64,000 nucleotides of DNA from Streptomyces sp. NBC_00273 (GTDB lineage: Bacteria; Actinomycetota; Actinomycetes; Streptomycetales; Streptomycetaceae), in the NCBI RefSeq assembly GCF_036178145.1, contig NZ_CP108067.1, positions 7,399,001 through 7,463,000 of the forward strand, written 5' to 3'. Every line of letters starts with the position of its first letter. Within the stretch, counting starts at the first letter, position 1. A program made the position numbers and the translations under genes. The notes under the pieces are model-generated. The model was not told the origin of the DNA and did not search any database. It saw only the letters and a program-made list of their open reading frames with translations. Below, piece after piece: positions 19,479 to 26,830 of this stretch.

Positions 19479-21251
19479 CTAGTGTCCGCGCCGTGCGGCG
19501 GTGCGGGCGGCCAGGACCGTGACGTCGTCCTCCGCGTCGGTGGCCCGCAGCGCCGCGAGCACCGTGTCGATGACCTCGTTCAGGGCCCCGTCCACCGGTA
19601 GCGGAATGCCGGTGAGCCGTTGCAGCGAGGCGTCGATGTCCTCGCCGCGGCGTTCGACCAGGCCGTCCGTGAAGAGCATCAGGACACAACCCGGCTTGAG
19701 TTCGAAGGACGCGTCCTCGTACCGGCCGTAGCCGGTGCCCAGCGGCGGGCCCACCGGGACCGGTGCCAGGAACGGGCCCTGCCCGCGGCCGATGACCATG
19801 GCGGGCAGGTGCCCGGCGCTCGCGTGGACGCACGCCCCGGCGGCCCGGTCGACCAGGACGAGCAGGCAGGTGGCGACCCGGTCCAGACCGCCCGCGAAAA
19901 CGACCTGGTCCGCTTCGCGCAGGATGTCCGCCGGCGCGTTCCCGGACGCGGCCAGCGCACGGATGAGGGAACGGTAGTGGCTCATGGCGACCGCCGCCTC
20001 GACCCCGTGGCCCATCACGTCGCCCATCACCAGCAGGGTCCGGCCGCCGGGCAGCGCCAGGCAGTCGAACCAGTCCCCGCCCACCAGGACACCCGTGCCG
20101 GAGGGCAGGTAGCGGGAGGCCACTTCGAGATCGTCGTGCGGGAAGGTGGGCTCGGACAGCAGCGCCTGCTGCAGTTCGAGGGCCATCCCCTGCTCCCGGG
20201 CGAACCGCTCCGCCTTGGCGAGACTGGCGGCCGCCCGCTCGGCCAGGGTGCGGGCCACGACGACGTCCTCGAGCCCGAAGGCCGGCGAGGCCCCGGCACG
20301 CACCAGCGTGAGGGTGCCGATCGGCCGGTCCTGGGCGATCAGGGGGACCACGACACCCGAGTGGATGCCCGCCTCCCGGTACGCGGTGACCCGGTCCGCG
20401 CTCGGCGCCGCCCGGCTGAAGGCCTCGTCGGAGGAGAAGTTGCCCAGCCACGGCTCACCGCTCTCCAGGCACTGCCTGACCGCGGAGCCCGGCTGGTAGT
20501 CCACGTGCTCCCCGGCCGCGCCGAGCACCCGCACCCGCGGCGAAAGTTCCCGTACCGAGGCCACCGCGACCCGCCGCAGGCGTAGGGCCCCGTCGGCGGG
20601 CAGCTCCCCGCCCGGCCCCTCCCGCGGAATGAGCTCCACGCTCGCGGCGTCGGCCAGCCCGGGAACCAGGAACTCGCTCAGCTCACGACAGGTGGTGTCC
20701 ACGTCGAGGGTGGTGCCGACCCGCACCGCGGCGGTGTCCAGCATGAGCAGGCGCCGGTTGGTGCGCGACAGCTCCCGCTGCCGCTCCCTGGGGGCGCTGA
20801 CCTCCAGGCCGATCCCCGCCAGCCCCAGCACCCGCCCGTCCTCCTCCAGCCGGTGGTAGGTCCCCCGCCACACCCGCGACTCGTACGGGGAATCGGCCAG
20901 GGTACGGCCCTCCAGGACGAGCTCCCGGGGCCGCCCGTCCCGCAGCACCTCGTGCAGCACCTCGTCAGGGCGCTCGACGTCCGGCAGCACCTCGTTCAGC
21001 GTCCGCCCCAGCAGCGCCTCGGCGGGCAGGCCGTTCATCACGGCCATGTGCGGGCTGACGTACAGGTAGCGCAGGTCGGTGTCGAGCAGGGCGATCCCCG
21101 CCCGGGCCCCGTCGAGGACCTGCCGCAGCAGCCGGTACTCGCGCACCAGCCGGTCCACGTCGGACGGATCACCCGCCAGGGCGGCGGCGACCACCTCGTC
21201 CGCGTCCTGGCCGAACAGCGGACGAGGGCCGGCACCCTCAGCCCACGTCAC
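19479..21251 (-). CDS. PAS-GAF-SpoIIE/PP2C serine phosphatase
   Basis: 590 aa. Domain order: a PAS domain (about 45-165, containing ALLDTDLRYLYVSPHMAVMN), a GAF domain (about 185-345), and a C-terminal SpoIIE/PP2C phosphatase domain (about 365-590) with GGDWFDC, VMGDVMGHGVEA, FTDGLVERR and AEDDVTVLAAR as Mn/Mg-binding motifs. Such proteins dephosphorylate anti-anti-sigma factors in response to signals sensed by PAS/GAF. No HATPase_c kinase domain and no neighbouring anti-sigma genes are seen, so its partner is elsewhere. GTG at 21251 has GGAGG four bases upstream. A very stable hairpin lies in its leader. Confidence 0.88.
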   Translation of the reverse strand: MTWAEGAGPRPLFGQDADEVVAAALAGDPSDVDRLVREYRLLRQVLDGARAGIALLDTDLRYLYVSPHMAVMNGLPAEALLGRTLNEVLPDVERPDEVLHEVLRDGRPRELVLEGRTLADSPYESRVWRGTYHRLEEDGRVLGLAGIGLEVSAPRERQRELSRTNRRLLMLDTAAVRVGTTLDVDTTCRELSEFLVPGLADAASVELIPREGPGGELPADGALRLRRVAVASVRELSPRVRVLGAAGEHVDYQPGSAVRQCLESGEPWLGNFSSDEAFSRAAPSADRVTAYREAGIHSGVVVPLIAQDRPIGTLTLVRAGASPAFGLEDVVVARTLAERAAASLAKAERFAREQGMALELQQALLSEPTFPHDDLEVASRYLPSGTGVLVGGDWFDCLALPGGRTLLVMGDVMGHGVEAAVAMSHYRSLIRALAASGNAPADILREADQVVFAGGLDRVATCLLVLVDRAAGACVHASAGHLPAMVIGRGQGPFLAPVPVGPPLGTGYGRYEDASFELKPGCVLMLFTDGLVERRGEDIDASLQRLTGIPLPVDGALNEVIDTVLAALRATDAEDDVTVLAARTAARRGH

Positions 21252-21297
21252 GGGACCTCCATCAGCCGGTCTGCCCCTCCGATGTGGTCCCAACATA

Positions 21298-21348
21298 GCA
21301 ACAGGGCAGGTCAGGGCGGTATTGCGTCGCTCTGACCTGCCCTGTTGC
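21298..21348. terminator. very stable 21-bp-arm hairpin upstream of SpoIIE gene and after small membrane protein gene
   Basis: Arms 21298-21318 and 21328-21348 pair at 20 of 21 positions around a 9-nt loop. It begins 6 bp beyond the stop of the minus-strand membrane protein gene, so it is a likely terminator for it and insulates the SpoIIE gene. Its inner arm (GGTCAGGGCG / CGCTCTGACC) nearly repeats in the hairpin at 22886. Confidence 0.75.
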
Positions 21349-21353
21349 ACTGA

Positions 21354-21737
21354 TCAGGACCGGCGGGCCGACGGCCTGCGGCTCAGCGCGAGCAGGCTCA
21401 GGGCAAACATCAGGACACCCAGGGGGACATGGACCGACGGCACGCGCGCGATGCCCAGGACCACCTGCACCGAGGCGAGGACGAGGAAGCCCGACGAGTA
21501 CAGGACGGGCCGGGGCGACCCGCCGCCCGGCCGCCAGGCCAGCACCGCGGCGATCACGTACAGCATCGTCGCCCCGTACATCACGCGCGCTCCGATGCCG
21601 TGCAGCAGCTCGCCGTGGGCCGAGGACAGCAGCACCCCGGCGGTGACCGCCTGGAAGAAGAGGGCCAGGGTCTGCAGGCCGACGGTGACCTGCAGGAAAG
21701 TGAAGGTGCGCGGCTTCTCCGTCGTCAGAGTGGCCAT
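21354..21737 (-). CDS. small four-helix membrane protein
   Basis: 127 aa with four hydrophobic segments (about 17-36, 46-66, 74-93 and 99-117), and a short basic C-terminus RRPSARRS. Not assigned to a named family. Divergent from an ECF41-type sigma factor gene 116 bp away, so it may be that sigma factor's target or membrane regulator. ATG at 21737 follows GAGGA. Confidence 0.7.
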   Translation of the reverse strand: MATLTTEKPRTFTFLQVTVGLQTLALFFQAVTAGVLLSSAHGELLHGIGARVMYGATMLYVIAAVLAWRPGGGSPRPVLYSSGFLVLASVQVVLGIARVPSVHVPLGVLMFALSLLALSRRPSARRS

Positions 21738-21853
21738 GGTGGCGGTCCTCTCTTCTGCCTCACGGCGTAGATCGATATGGTCTCGGTAGTCCGACGACGT
21801 GGGCCCGCGAAATGTGAGGCGAGGCACCGAGCGGCGGGCCGGGGGGAGCGGTC

Positions 21854-22810
21854 GTGAGCATGAGTACGTCGTCCACGCGCGGGGTTGGCGGGTCCGATCC
21901 GACCCTGGACGTGATCGTCGGGGAGCGGGGACACCTCACCAACCTCGCCTACCGGCTGCTCGGTTCGCTGGCCGAGGCCGAGGACGCGGTCCAGGAGACG
22001 TACGCGCGCTGGTACGCGATGCCGAAGCAGAAGCAGGCGGCCGTCGAGTCGCCCGGCGCCTGGCTGACCACGGTCGCCGGCCGCATCTGCCTGGACCTGC
22101 TCGGCTCGGCGCGGGCGCGGCGCGAGCGCTACGTCGGCGAATGGGTCCCGGAGCCGCTGCCCGACCGCGCGGAGTGGATCAGCGGGCCGGCGGGCGGCGG
22201 GGCCTGGCCGATCGATCCGGCGGACCGGGTCACCCTGGACGAGTCGGTCAACATGGCCTTCCTCGTCGTACTGGAGTCGATGACCCCGGCCGAACGCGTC
22301 GCCTTCGTCCTCCACGACGTCTTCCGCTACCCCTTCGCCGAGATAGCCGGGATCGTCGGCCGGACGCCGGCGGCCTGCCGGCAACTGGCGACGTCGGCCC
22401 GCCGACGGGTGGGCGCCGCGCAGGTTCCGACGGCCCCGACGGCCGGACAGGCCCCTCTGGTGCGGAACTTCAAGGAGGCGTGGGAGGCCAGGGACATCAA
22501 GGCCCTCGTGGGTCTGCTGGCACCCGACGCCGCGATGATCGCCGACGGGGGCGGACTGGTCGGTGCCGCCCTGCGTCCGATCGAGGGCGGCGCGCGCATC
22601 GCCGAGTACCTGATCCAGATCGCCGACAGGGCTCCCGGACTGGAGCTCCTGGAACGCTCGGTCAACGGCCGGCCCGGCCTGGTCGCCCGGCACACCGGGG
22701 TCACCGTGACCGTGGCGGCGTTCGAGCTCAGCGGCGATCGCGTCACCCGCATCTGGGCGGTCCGCAATCCGGAGAAGCTCCGCCCCTGGCTGGAGGACGG
22801 CCGGGGCTGA
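21854..22810 (+). CDS. ECF41-type RNA polymerase sigma factor with SnoaL-like C-terminal domain
   Basis: 318 aa. Sigma region 2 is seen in LAYRLLGSLAEAEDAVQETYARWY and region 4 in MTPAERVAFVLHDVFRYPFAEIAGIVGRT. A C-terminal NTF2/SnoaL-like extension of about 110 residues carries ADGGG and NPEKL, the motifs that mark the ECF41 group, and the linker holds a WVPEPL block. In studied ECF41 proteins this extension replaces a separate anti-sigma factor and controls activity. GTG at 21854 follows GGGGGAG; an ATG two codons later is possible. Convergent terminator and tRNA follow; the divergent neighbour is a small membrane protein instead of the more usual oxidoreductase. Confidence 0.88.
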   Translation: MSMSTSSTRGVGGSDPTLDVIVGERGHLTNLAYRLLGSLAEAEDAVQETYARWYAMPKQKQAAVESPGAWLTTVAGRICLDLLGSARARRERYVGEWVPEPLPDRAEWISGPAGGGAWPIDPADRVTLDESVNMAFLVVLESMTPAERVAFVLHDVFRYPFAEIAGIVGRTPAACRQLATSARRRVGAAQVPTAPTAGQAPLVRNFKEAWEARDIKALVGLLAPDAAMIADGGGLVGAALRPIEGGARIAEYLIQIADRAPGLELLERSVNGRPGLVARHTGVTVTVAAFELSGDRVTRIWAVRNPEKLRPWLEDGRG

Positions 22811-22885
22811 CCCGGCGCGCCCCCGGTGACCGGCACCACGCGAACTGCCGGCTCCACCGGGGCGCCCCGTGCCGTGGGACGACGA

Positions 22886-22928
22886 AAGAGCCGGTCAGTG
22901 CGACTTCACATCGCTCTGACCGGCTCTT
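22886..22928 (+). terminator. terminator after ECF41 sigma gene
   Basis: AAGAGCCGGTCAG (22886-22898) pairs with CTGACCGGCTCTT (22916-22928), extended inward by GCGA/TCGC. It separates the sigma gene from the minus-strand tRNA. The rest of the 22811-23197 gap holds only the tRNA and the M20 peptidase leader. Confidence 0.8.
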
Positions 22929-22944
22929 CCAGGTCGTTCGACCA

Positions 22945-23032
22945 TGGTGTCCGAGGGGGGACTTGAACCCCCACGCCCGATAAAGGGCACTAGCACCTCA
23001 AGCTAGCGCGTCTGCCATTCCGCCACCCGGAC
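22945..23032 (-). tRNA. tRNA-Leu (anticodon GAG)
   Basis: On the minus strand the acceptor arm begins GTCCGGG and closes with CTCGGAC, with one G-T pair. The anticodon stem CTAGC/GCTAG surrounds loop TTGAGGT, giving anticodon GAG (codons CTC/CTT). A long variable arm (GTGCCCTTTATCGGGCGT) marks a class II tRNA, and the T arm GGGGGTTCAAGTCCCCC is regular. The 3' CCA is encoded (22945-22947). Confidence 0.95.
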
Positions 23033-23197
23033 AAGGTGTCTGTCTCGCGTCCCTCGCGGGCCGTTCCGACGTGGAAAACATTACCAAACATTCCGGGGTC
23101 CTCGATCACACCCCCCGGCGACCGAGGATCGCCCTTGGGGAGAGCGGCCCGGAGCGGGAGGATGGGGGTTCGGTACTGATCAGTGGGAGGAAGCAGC

Positions 23198-24523
23198 GTG
23201 AGCGAGTCGAGCACGGGCAGGACCGTCTCCGGCGAGGACGAGGTGGTCGACCTCTGCAGGGACCTCATCCGGATCGACACCAGCAACTACGGAGACCACT
23301 CGGGCCCCGGAGAGCGCAAGGCGGCGGAATGGGTCGCCGAGAAGCTCGCCGAGGTCGGGCTGGAGCCGCAGATCTTCGAATCGCACAAGGGGCGCGCCTC
23401 GACCGTGGCGCGGATCGAGGGGGAGGACCCCTCGCGGCCGGCGCTGCTGATCCACGGGCACACCGACGTGGTTCCGGCCAACGCCGCCGACTGGACGTAC
23501 GACCCCTTCGCGGGCGAGATCGCCGACGGCTGCCTGTGGGGCCGCGGCGCCGTCGACATGAAGGACATGGACGCGATGACGCTGGCCGTCGTGCGCGACC
23601 GGATGCGCAGCGGGCGCAAGCCCCCGCGGGACATCGTGCTGGCCTTCCTCGCCGACGAGGAGGCGGGCGGCATCTACGGAGCCCGGCACCTCGTCGACAA
23701 GCACCCGGGCCTGTTCGAGGGCGTCACCGAGGCGATCGGCGAGGTCGGCGGCTTCTCGTTCACGGTCAACGAGAACCTGCGGCTCTACCTCGTGGAGACC
23801 GCCCAGAAGGGCATGCACTGGATGCGGCTCACGGTGGAGGGCACCGCGGGCCACGGCTCCATGACCAACAGCGACAACGCCATCACGGAGCTGTGCGAGG
23901 CCGTGGGCCGACTCGGCCGCCACCAGTGGCCGGTCCGCGTGACCAAGACGGTGCGCAGCTTCCTGGACGAGCTCTCGGACGCGCTCGGGACCCCCCTGGA
24001 CCCGGACAACATGGACGCGACGCTCGCCAAGCTCGGCGGCATCGCCAAGATGGTCGGCGCGACGCTGCGCAACTCGGCCGCCCCGACGATGCTCGGTGCC
24101 GGCTACAAGGTCAACGTCATCCCCGGCCAGGCGACGGCGCACGTCGACGGCCGCTTCCTGCCGGGCTACGAGGACGAGTTCTTCGCCGACCTGGACCGGA
24201 TCCTCGGCCCGCGCGTGAAGCGGGAGGACGTGCACGGCGACAAGGCGCTGGAGACGGACTTCGACGGCAGGCTGGTGGACGCCATGCAGGGCGCCCTGAA
24301 GGCCGAGGACCCGATCGCGCGCGCGGTCCCGTACATGCTCTCGGGCGGTACGGACGCCAAGTCCTTCGACGACCTCGGGATCCGCTGCTTCGGCTTCGCG
24401 CCGCTGCAGCTGCCGCCGGAGCTGGACTTCGCCGGGATGTTCCACGGCGTGGACGAGCGGGTGCCGGTCGACGGACTGAAGTTCGGTGTGCGGGTGCTCG
24501 ACCGGTTCATCGACAACGCCTGA
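23198..24523 (+). CDS. M20-family metallopeptidase/deacylase
   Basis: 441 aa. Metal-binding motifs of M20 peptidases are in order: HGHTDVVPA (about residue 88), GRGAVDMKDMDAM (about 117), and LADEEAGGIYGARH (about 151); a dimerisation domain (MHWMRLTVEGTAGHGSM) follows, and the last His ligand is in the C-terminal HGVDERVPVDGL. Likely a zinc dipeptidase or amino-acyl deacylase in the cytoplasm. The GTG at 23198 follows GGGAGGAAG. It stands alone between tRNA-Leu and the chaplin genes. Confidence 0.88.
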   Translation: MSESSTGRTVSGEDEVVDLCRDLIRIDTSNYGDHSGPGERKAAEWVAEKLAEVGLEPQIFESHKGRASTVARIEGEDPSRPALLIHGHTDVVPANAADWTYDPFAGEIADGCLWGRGAVDMKDMDAMTLAVVRDRMRSGRKPPRDIVLAFLADEEAGGIYGARHLVDKHPGLFEGVTEAIGEVGGFSFTVNENLRLYLVETAQKGMHWMRLTVEGTAGHGSMTNSDNAITELCEAVGRLGRHQWPVRVTKTVRSFLDELSDALGTPLDPDNMDATLAKLGGIAKMVGATLRNSAAPTMLGAGYKVNVIPGQATAHVDGRFLPGYEDEFFADLDRILGPRVKREDVHGDKALETDFDGRLVDAMQGALKAEDPIARAVPYMLSGGTDAKSFDDLGIRCFGFAPLQLPPELDFAGMFHGVDERVPVDGLKFGVRVLDRFIDNA

Positions 24524-24536
24524 GATTCGAGAAGGT

Positions 24537-24567
24537 GTGCGCATTCCACTGAGAAGAGTGAATGCAC
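24537..24567. promoter_or_regulatory. inverted repeat upstream of short chaplin
   Basis: GTGCGCATTC is followed about 11 nt later by GTGAATGCAC, which pairs with it except for one extra C. It lies about 90 bp before the chaplin ATG, where an operator or promoter would be expected. Developmental regulators control chaplins in S. coelicolor, but the binder here is unknown. Confidence 0.35.
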
Positions 24568-24652
24568 TCATACGCTCGTAGCCCCGGTGATCCCTCCTCG
24601 TTACAGGTGGTGCGGTCCGCGGCTGGGACCGCATTGCCTACTAGGAGGAACA

Positions 24653-24886
24653 ATGATCAAGAAGGTTGTCGCCGCAGTGGCTGCCACCGGTGGCCTGGTT
24701 CTCGCGGGTGCGGGTCTGGCCCACGCCGATGCGGGTGCGCAGGGTGCGGCCATCGGTTCGCCCGGTGTCCTGTCCGGCAACGTGGTGCAGGTTCCCGTTC
24801 ACATCCCCGTGAACGTCTGCGGCAACACGATCTCCGTCATCGGCCTGCTGAACCCGGCCTTCGGCAACACCTGCGTCAACGCCTGA
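24653..24886 (+). CDS. chpH: short chaplin (ChpH-like)
   Basis: 77 aa. A Sec signal peptide (MIKKVVAAVAATGGLVLAGAGLAHA) precedes a single chaplin domain of about 50 residues: DAGAQGAAIGSPGVLSGN, then VPVNVCGNTISVIGLLNPAFGN and a second Cys, TCVNA. Short chaplins assemble as amyloid-like surface films that let aerial hyphae break the surface tension. The two cysteines of the type seen here form a disulfide. ATG at 24653 has an excellent AGGAGG site. A perfect 13-bp hairpin follows the gene, so it is largely its own transcription unit. Position next to a long chaplin matches chpH/chpC of S. coelicolor. Confidence 0.92.
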   Translation: MIKKVVAAVAATGGLVLAGAGLAHADAGAQGAAIGSPGVLSGNVVQVPVHIPVNVCGNTISVIGLLNPAFGNTCVNA

Positions 24887-24902
24887 CGCATCTGAAGTCT
24901 TC

Positions 24903-24933
24903 GGCCCCGGAGCGCATCCCGCGCTCCGGGGCC
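24903..24933 (+). terminator. terminator after short chaplin
   Basis: GGCCCCGGAGCGC (24903-24915) pairs perfectly with GCGCTCCGGGGCC (24921-24933) around a 5-nt loop, 16 bp after the stop. Confidence 0.85.
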
Positions 24934-25045
24934 ACCGGGCTTTCCGGCCCGGATCTCCTTCACTTCCGGCGTACCAGGCGGGGGAGCCAGGTGGGCCGGG
25001 CCGTCGGACGACGGCCGAAACGCACACACCAGGGGACGAGTACAG

Positions 25046-25819
25046 ATGCGACGACCGGCACAGGTCACCAGGAAGACCCTGATCACCATGGCGGCTGCGG
25101 GGGGTGTCCTCGCCATGGGCGGGGGCTACGCACACGCGGACTCCGGCGCCTCGGGGCACGCCGCCAACTCTCCGGGCCTGTTGTCCGGGAACAACCTGCA
25201 AGCGCCCGTGGACGCGCCGGTGAACGCCTGCGGGAACACGATCACGGTGGTGGGAGCCCTCAACCCGGCCTTCGGGAACCACTGCCCCAACGGATCCGGC
25301 CCCACCAAGCCGAAGCCCCCGAAGCCCCCGAAGCCGCACCACCCGGGCGACGACGAACCGTGCGACGACCACCCGGGTAACCCCGGCAACCCCGGTAACC
25401 CTGGGAACCCCGGTAACCCGGGCAACCCCGGCAATCCTGGGAACCCCGGCAACCCCGGCAATCCTGGTAACCCCGGCAACCCGGGCAACCCCGGCAACCC
25501 CGGCAATCCTGGGAACCCCGGTAACCCCGGTAACCCCGGGAACCCCGGTAACCCGGGCAACCCGGGCAACCCGGGCAACCCCGGGAACCCCGGGAACCCC
25601 GGCAACCCTGGGAACCCCGGTAACCCGGGTAACCCCGGCACCCCGGGCAATCCCGGTACCGGCACCCCCGTCACGCACCCCGGGCCCGGAACCGGGAGCA
25701 GCAACCCCGGTCTCGCCGCCACCGGGTCCGGTGACGTCCTCACCGCCGGGCTGCCGCTCGCGGGCGGCCTGCTGCTCGCCGGCACCGTGCTCTACCGGCG
25801 GGCCCGCAACGCCGCCTGA
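25046..25819 (+). CDS. long chaplin with one chaplin domain, (PGN)n linker and LPXTG-like anchor
   Basis: 257 aa. Order: signal peptide with the [20 protein letters not shown] start (about 1-30), one chaplin domain (about 31-88, [21 protein letters not shown]), a [10 protein letters not shown] stretch, about 29 uninterrupted PGN triplets (encoded at 25373-25633, then three looser units), a sorting signal LAATGSGD, a hydrophobic helix and RRARNAA tail. The LAxTG motif is the sortase target used by long chaplins such as ChpA-C, so the protein should be covalently fixed to the cell wall and display its chaplin domain. Known long chaplins carry two chaplin domains; this one has only one, with the repeat in place of the second. 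ATG at 25046 follows AGGGGACGAG. Confidence 0.9.
   Translation: MRRPAQVTRKTLITMAAAGGVLAMGGGYAHADSGASGHAANSPGLLSGNNLQAPVDAPVNACGNTITVVGALNPAFGNHCPNGSGPTKPKPPKPPKPHHPGDDEPCDDHPGNPGNPGNPGNPGNPGNPGNPGNPGNPGNPGNPGNPGNPGNPGNPGNPGNPGNPGNPGNPGNPGNPGNPGNPGNPGNPGNPGNPGNPGTPGNPGTGTPVTHPGPGTGSSNPGLAATGSGDVLTAGLPLAGGLLLAGTVLYRRARNAA
25373..25660 (+). repeat. 32-unit 9-bp tandem repeat encoding Pro-Gly-Asn/Thr triplets
   Basis: From 25373 to 25633 there are 29 in-frame units of consensus CCC-GGC-AAC (wobble varies among C, T and G), then PGT, PGN and PGT to 25660. Each unit encodes Pro-Gly-Asn, a Gly-X-Pro periodicity. Synonymous variation shows it is not a very recent clonal expansion of a single unit. 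Confidence 0.95.
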
Positions 25820-25858
25820 CGGGCGTTCACGGCGCGGGCCCCGCCCCCGGGGCCCGCG

Positions 25859-26047
25859 TCACCAGGTCGCGCGGACCTGACGGATGATCCGGCGGCGCAG
25901 TCGCACACGGCGGCTGCCGTCCCGGTACAGGCTCAACCGGTCGAGTTCCCAGTTCCCGTACTCGGCATGATCGGTCAACAGGCGGGTCGCCTCCTTGCGA
26001 GGAACACCGCGGGGCACGTACACATCGACGAATTCGTATTCCGGCAT
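25859..26047 (-). CDS. DUF5703 family protein
   Basis: 62 aa. The whole protein, starting MPEYEFVDVYVPRGV and ending RRRIIRQVRATW, matches a small conserved actinobacterial family (DUF5703) of unknown function. Basic C-terminus. ATG at 26047. Divergent from the acidic protein gene at 26095. Confidence 0.8.
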   Translation of the reverse strand: MPEYEFVDVYVPRGVPRKEATRLLTDHAEYGNWELDRLSLYRDGSRRVRLRRRIIRQVRATW

Positions 26048-26081
26048 CGCATCTATTGTGCGGGCAGAGCCCTGCTACGGA

Positions 26082-26094
26082 TAGCGTCTGTCCT
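26082..26094 (+). promoter_or_regulatory. candidate -10 element, leaderless start
   Basis: TAGCGT (26082-26087) ends 7 nt before the ATG at 26095, which lacks a Shine-Dalgarno sequence. TTGTGC (26056-26061) is a possible but distant -35. Confidence 0.35.
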
Positions 26095-26745
26095 ATGTCT
26101 GATGCCGATCTGCCCACTGTTGCCGAGGTACGCGCCGCCGCCGAGGCGGTCAAGGCCGCGCTCGACCGTCACCTCGCCGCGGTCGAGCACAGGATCGGGG
26201 ACGAGGACCCGGACGTCTACGCCGCGTTCAACGAACTCGCCGCCGCGGCCGAGGTGTACGACGAACTCCTCTACGACCGCTACGACGAGGTCACCCCCTT
26301 CGAGATCCCCACGCCCGAGGACGGCGTCCCGTACACCGGCCCCGCCGAGCCCGCCGCCTTCAGCGTGCTCATCCGCCGCGACTACGCCGTGGTCGAACCG
26401 GCCCGGCTGATCGCCCAGGCCGAGCGGGTCGCCGCGCACGACCGGGACGCCGACTTCGTGGGCGACGGCGGTAGCGCCGACGCGCTGGGCGTCCTCTTCG
26501 GGGAGTACGAGCCCGACGAGATCGCCTCCCGCTACAAGGACTTCGGGCTGGAGGAGGGCGACTCCACGCTCTGGATCGCGGCCTCGGAGGAGGTGGCGGA
26601 ACCGGGGGAGTGGCTGGGCTCGCCCTTCGGGCACATCGATCCGCAGGAGGTGCTGCACCGGTTCGACGTCAGCTCCGTCTTCGACGAGGAGACCGACGAG
26701 TTCGACGAGGACGAGGCCGCGGAGCCGGGGCTGACCCCGGCCTGA
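26095..26745 (+). CDS. conserved hypothetical acidic protein
   Basis: 216 aa, Asp/Glu rich with a highly acidic end (SVFDEETDEFDEDEAAEPG). The N-terminal half is helical (VRAAAEAVKAALDRHLAAVE); the centre contains a repeated pattern of aromatic and acidic residues (VYDELLYDRYDEVTPFEIPT). No known domain is recognised. No ribosome site precedes the ATG at 26095, and the upstream TAGCGT suggests a leaderless mRNA. A hairpin at 26792 is shared with the convergent RecD-like gene. Confidence 0.72.
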   Translation: MSDADLPTVAEVRAAAEAVKAALDRHLAAVEHRIGDEDPDVYAAFNELAAAAEVYDELLYDRYDEVTPFEIPTPEDGVPYTGPAEPAAFSVLIRRDYAVVEPARLIAQAERVAAHDRDADFVGDGGSADALGVLFGEYEPDEIASRYKDFGLEEGDSTLWIAASEEVAEPGEWLGSPFGHIDPQEVLHRFDVSSVFDEETDEFDEDEAAEPGLTPA

Positions 26746-26791
26746 CCCGGCCCGGTCGCCGCTTCTCGCGGCCCCGAGCCCGCCGGACCCC

Positions 26792-26821
26792 GTGGCCCCC
26801 GCCCTCCCGGGCGGGGGCCAC
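26792..26821. terminator. bidirectional terminator
   Basis: GTGGCCCCCGCCC (26792-26804) pairs with GGGCGGGGGCCAC (26809-26821) between convergent genes. Confidence 0.85.
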
Positions 26822-26830
26822 GGCCGGCTC

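Noticed and set aside
25373..25660. Possible CRISPR-like array
   Set aside because: The 9-bp units are contiguous without spacers and are a protein-coding repeat.
25126..25785. Gly-Leu-Pro repeat frame opposite the long chaplin
   Set aside because: It simply reflects the 9-bp repeat read on the other strand; no start or ribosome site context, and the forward frame has signal peptide and sorting motif.
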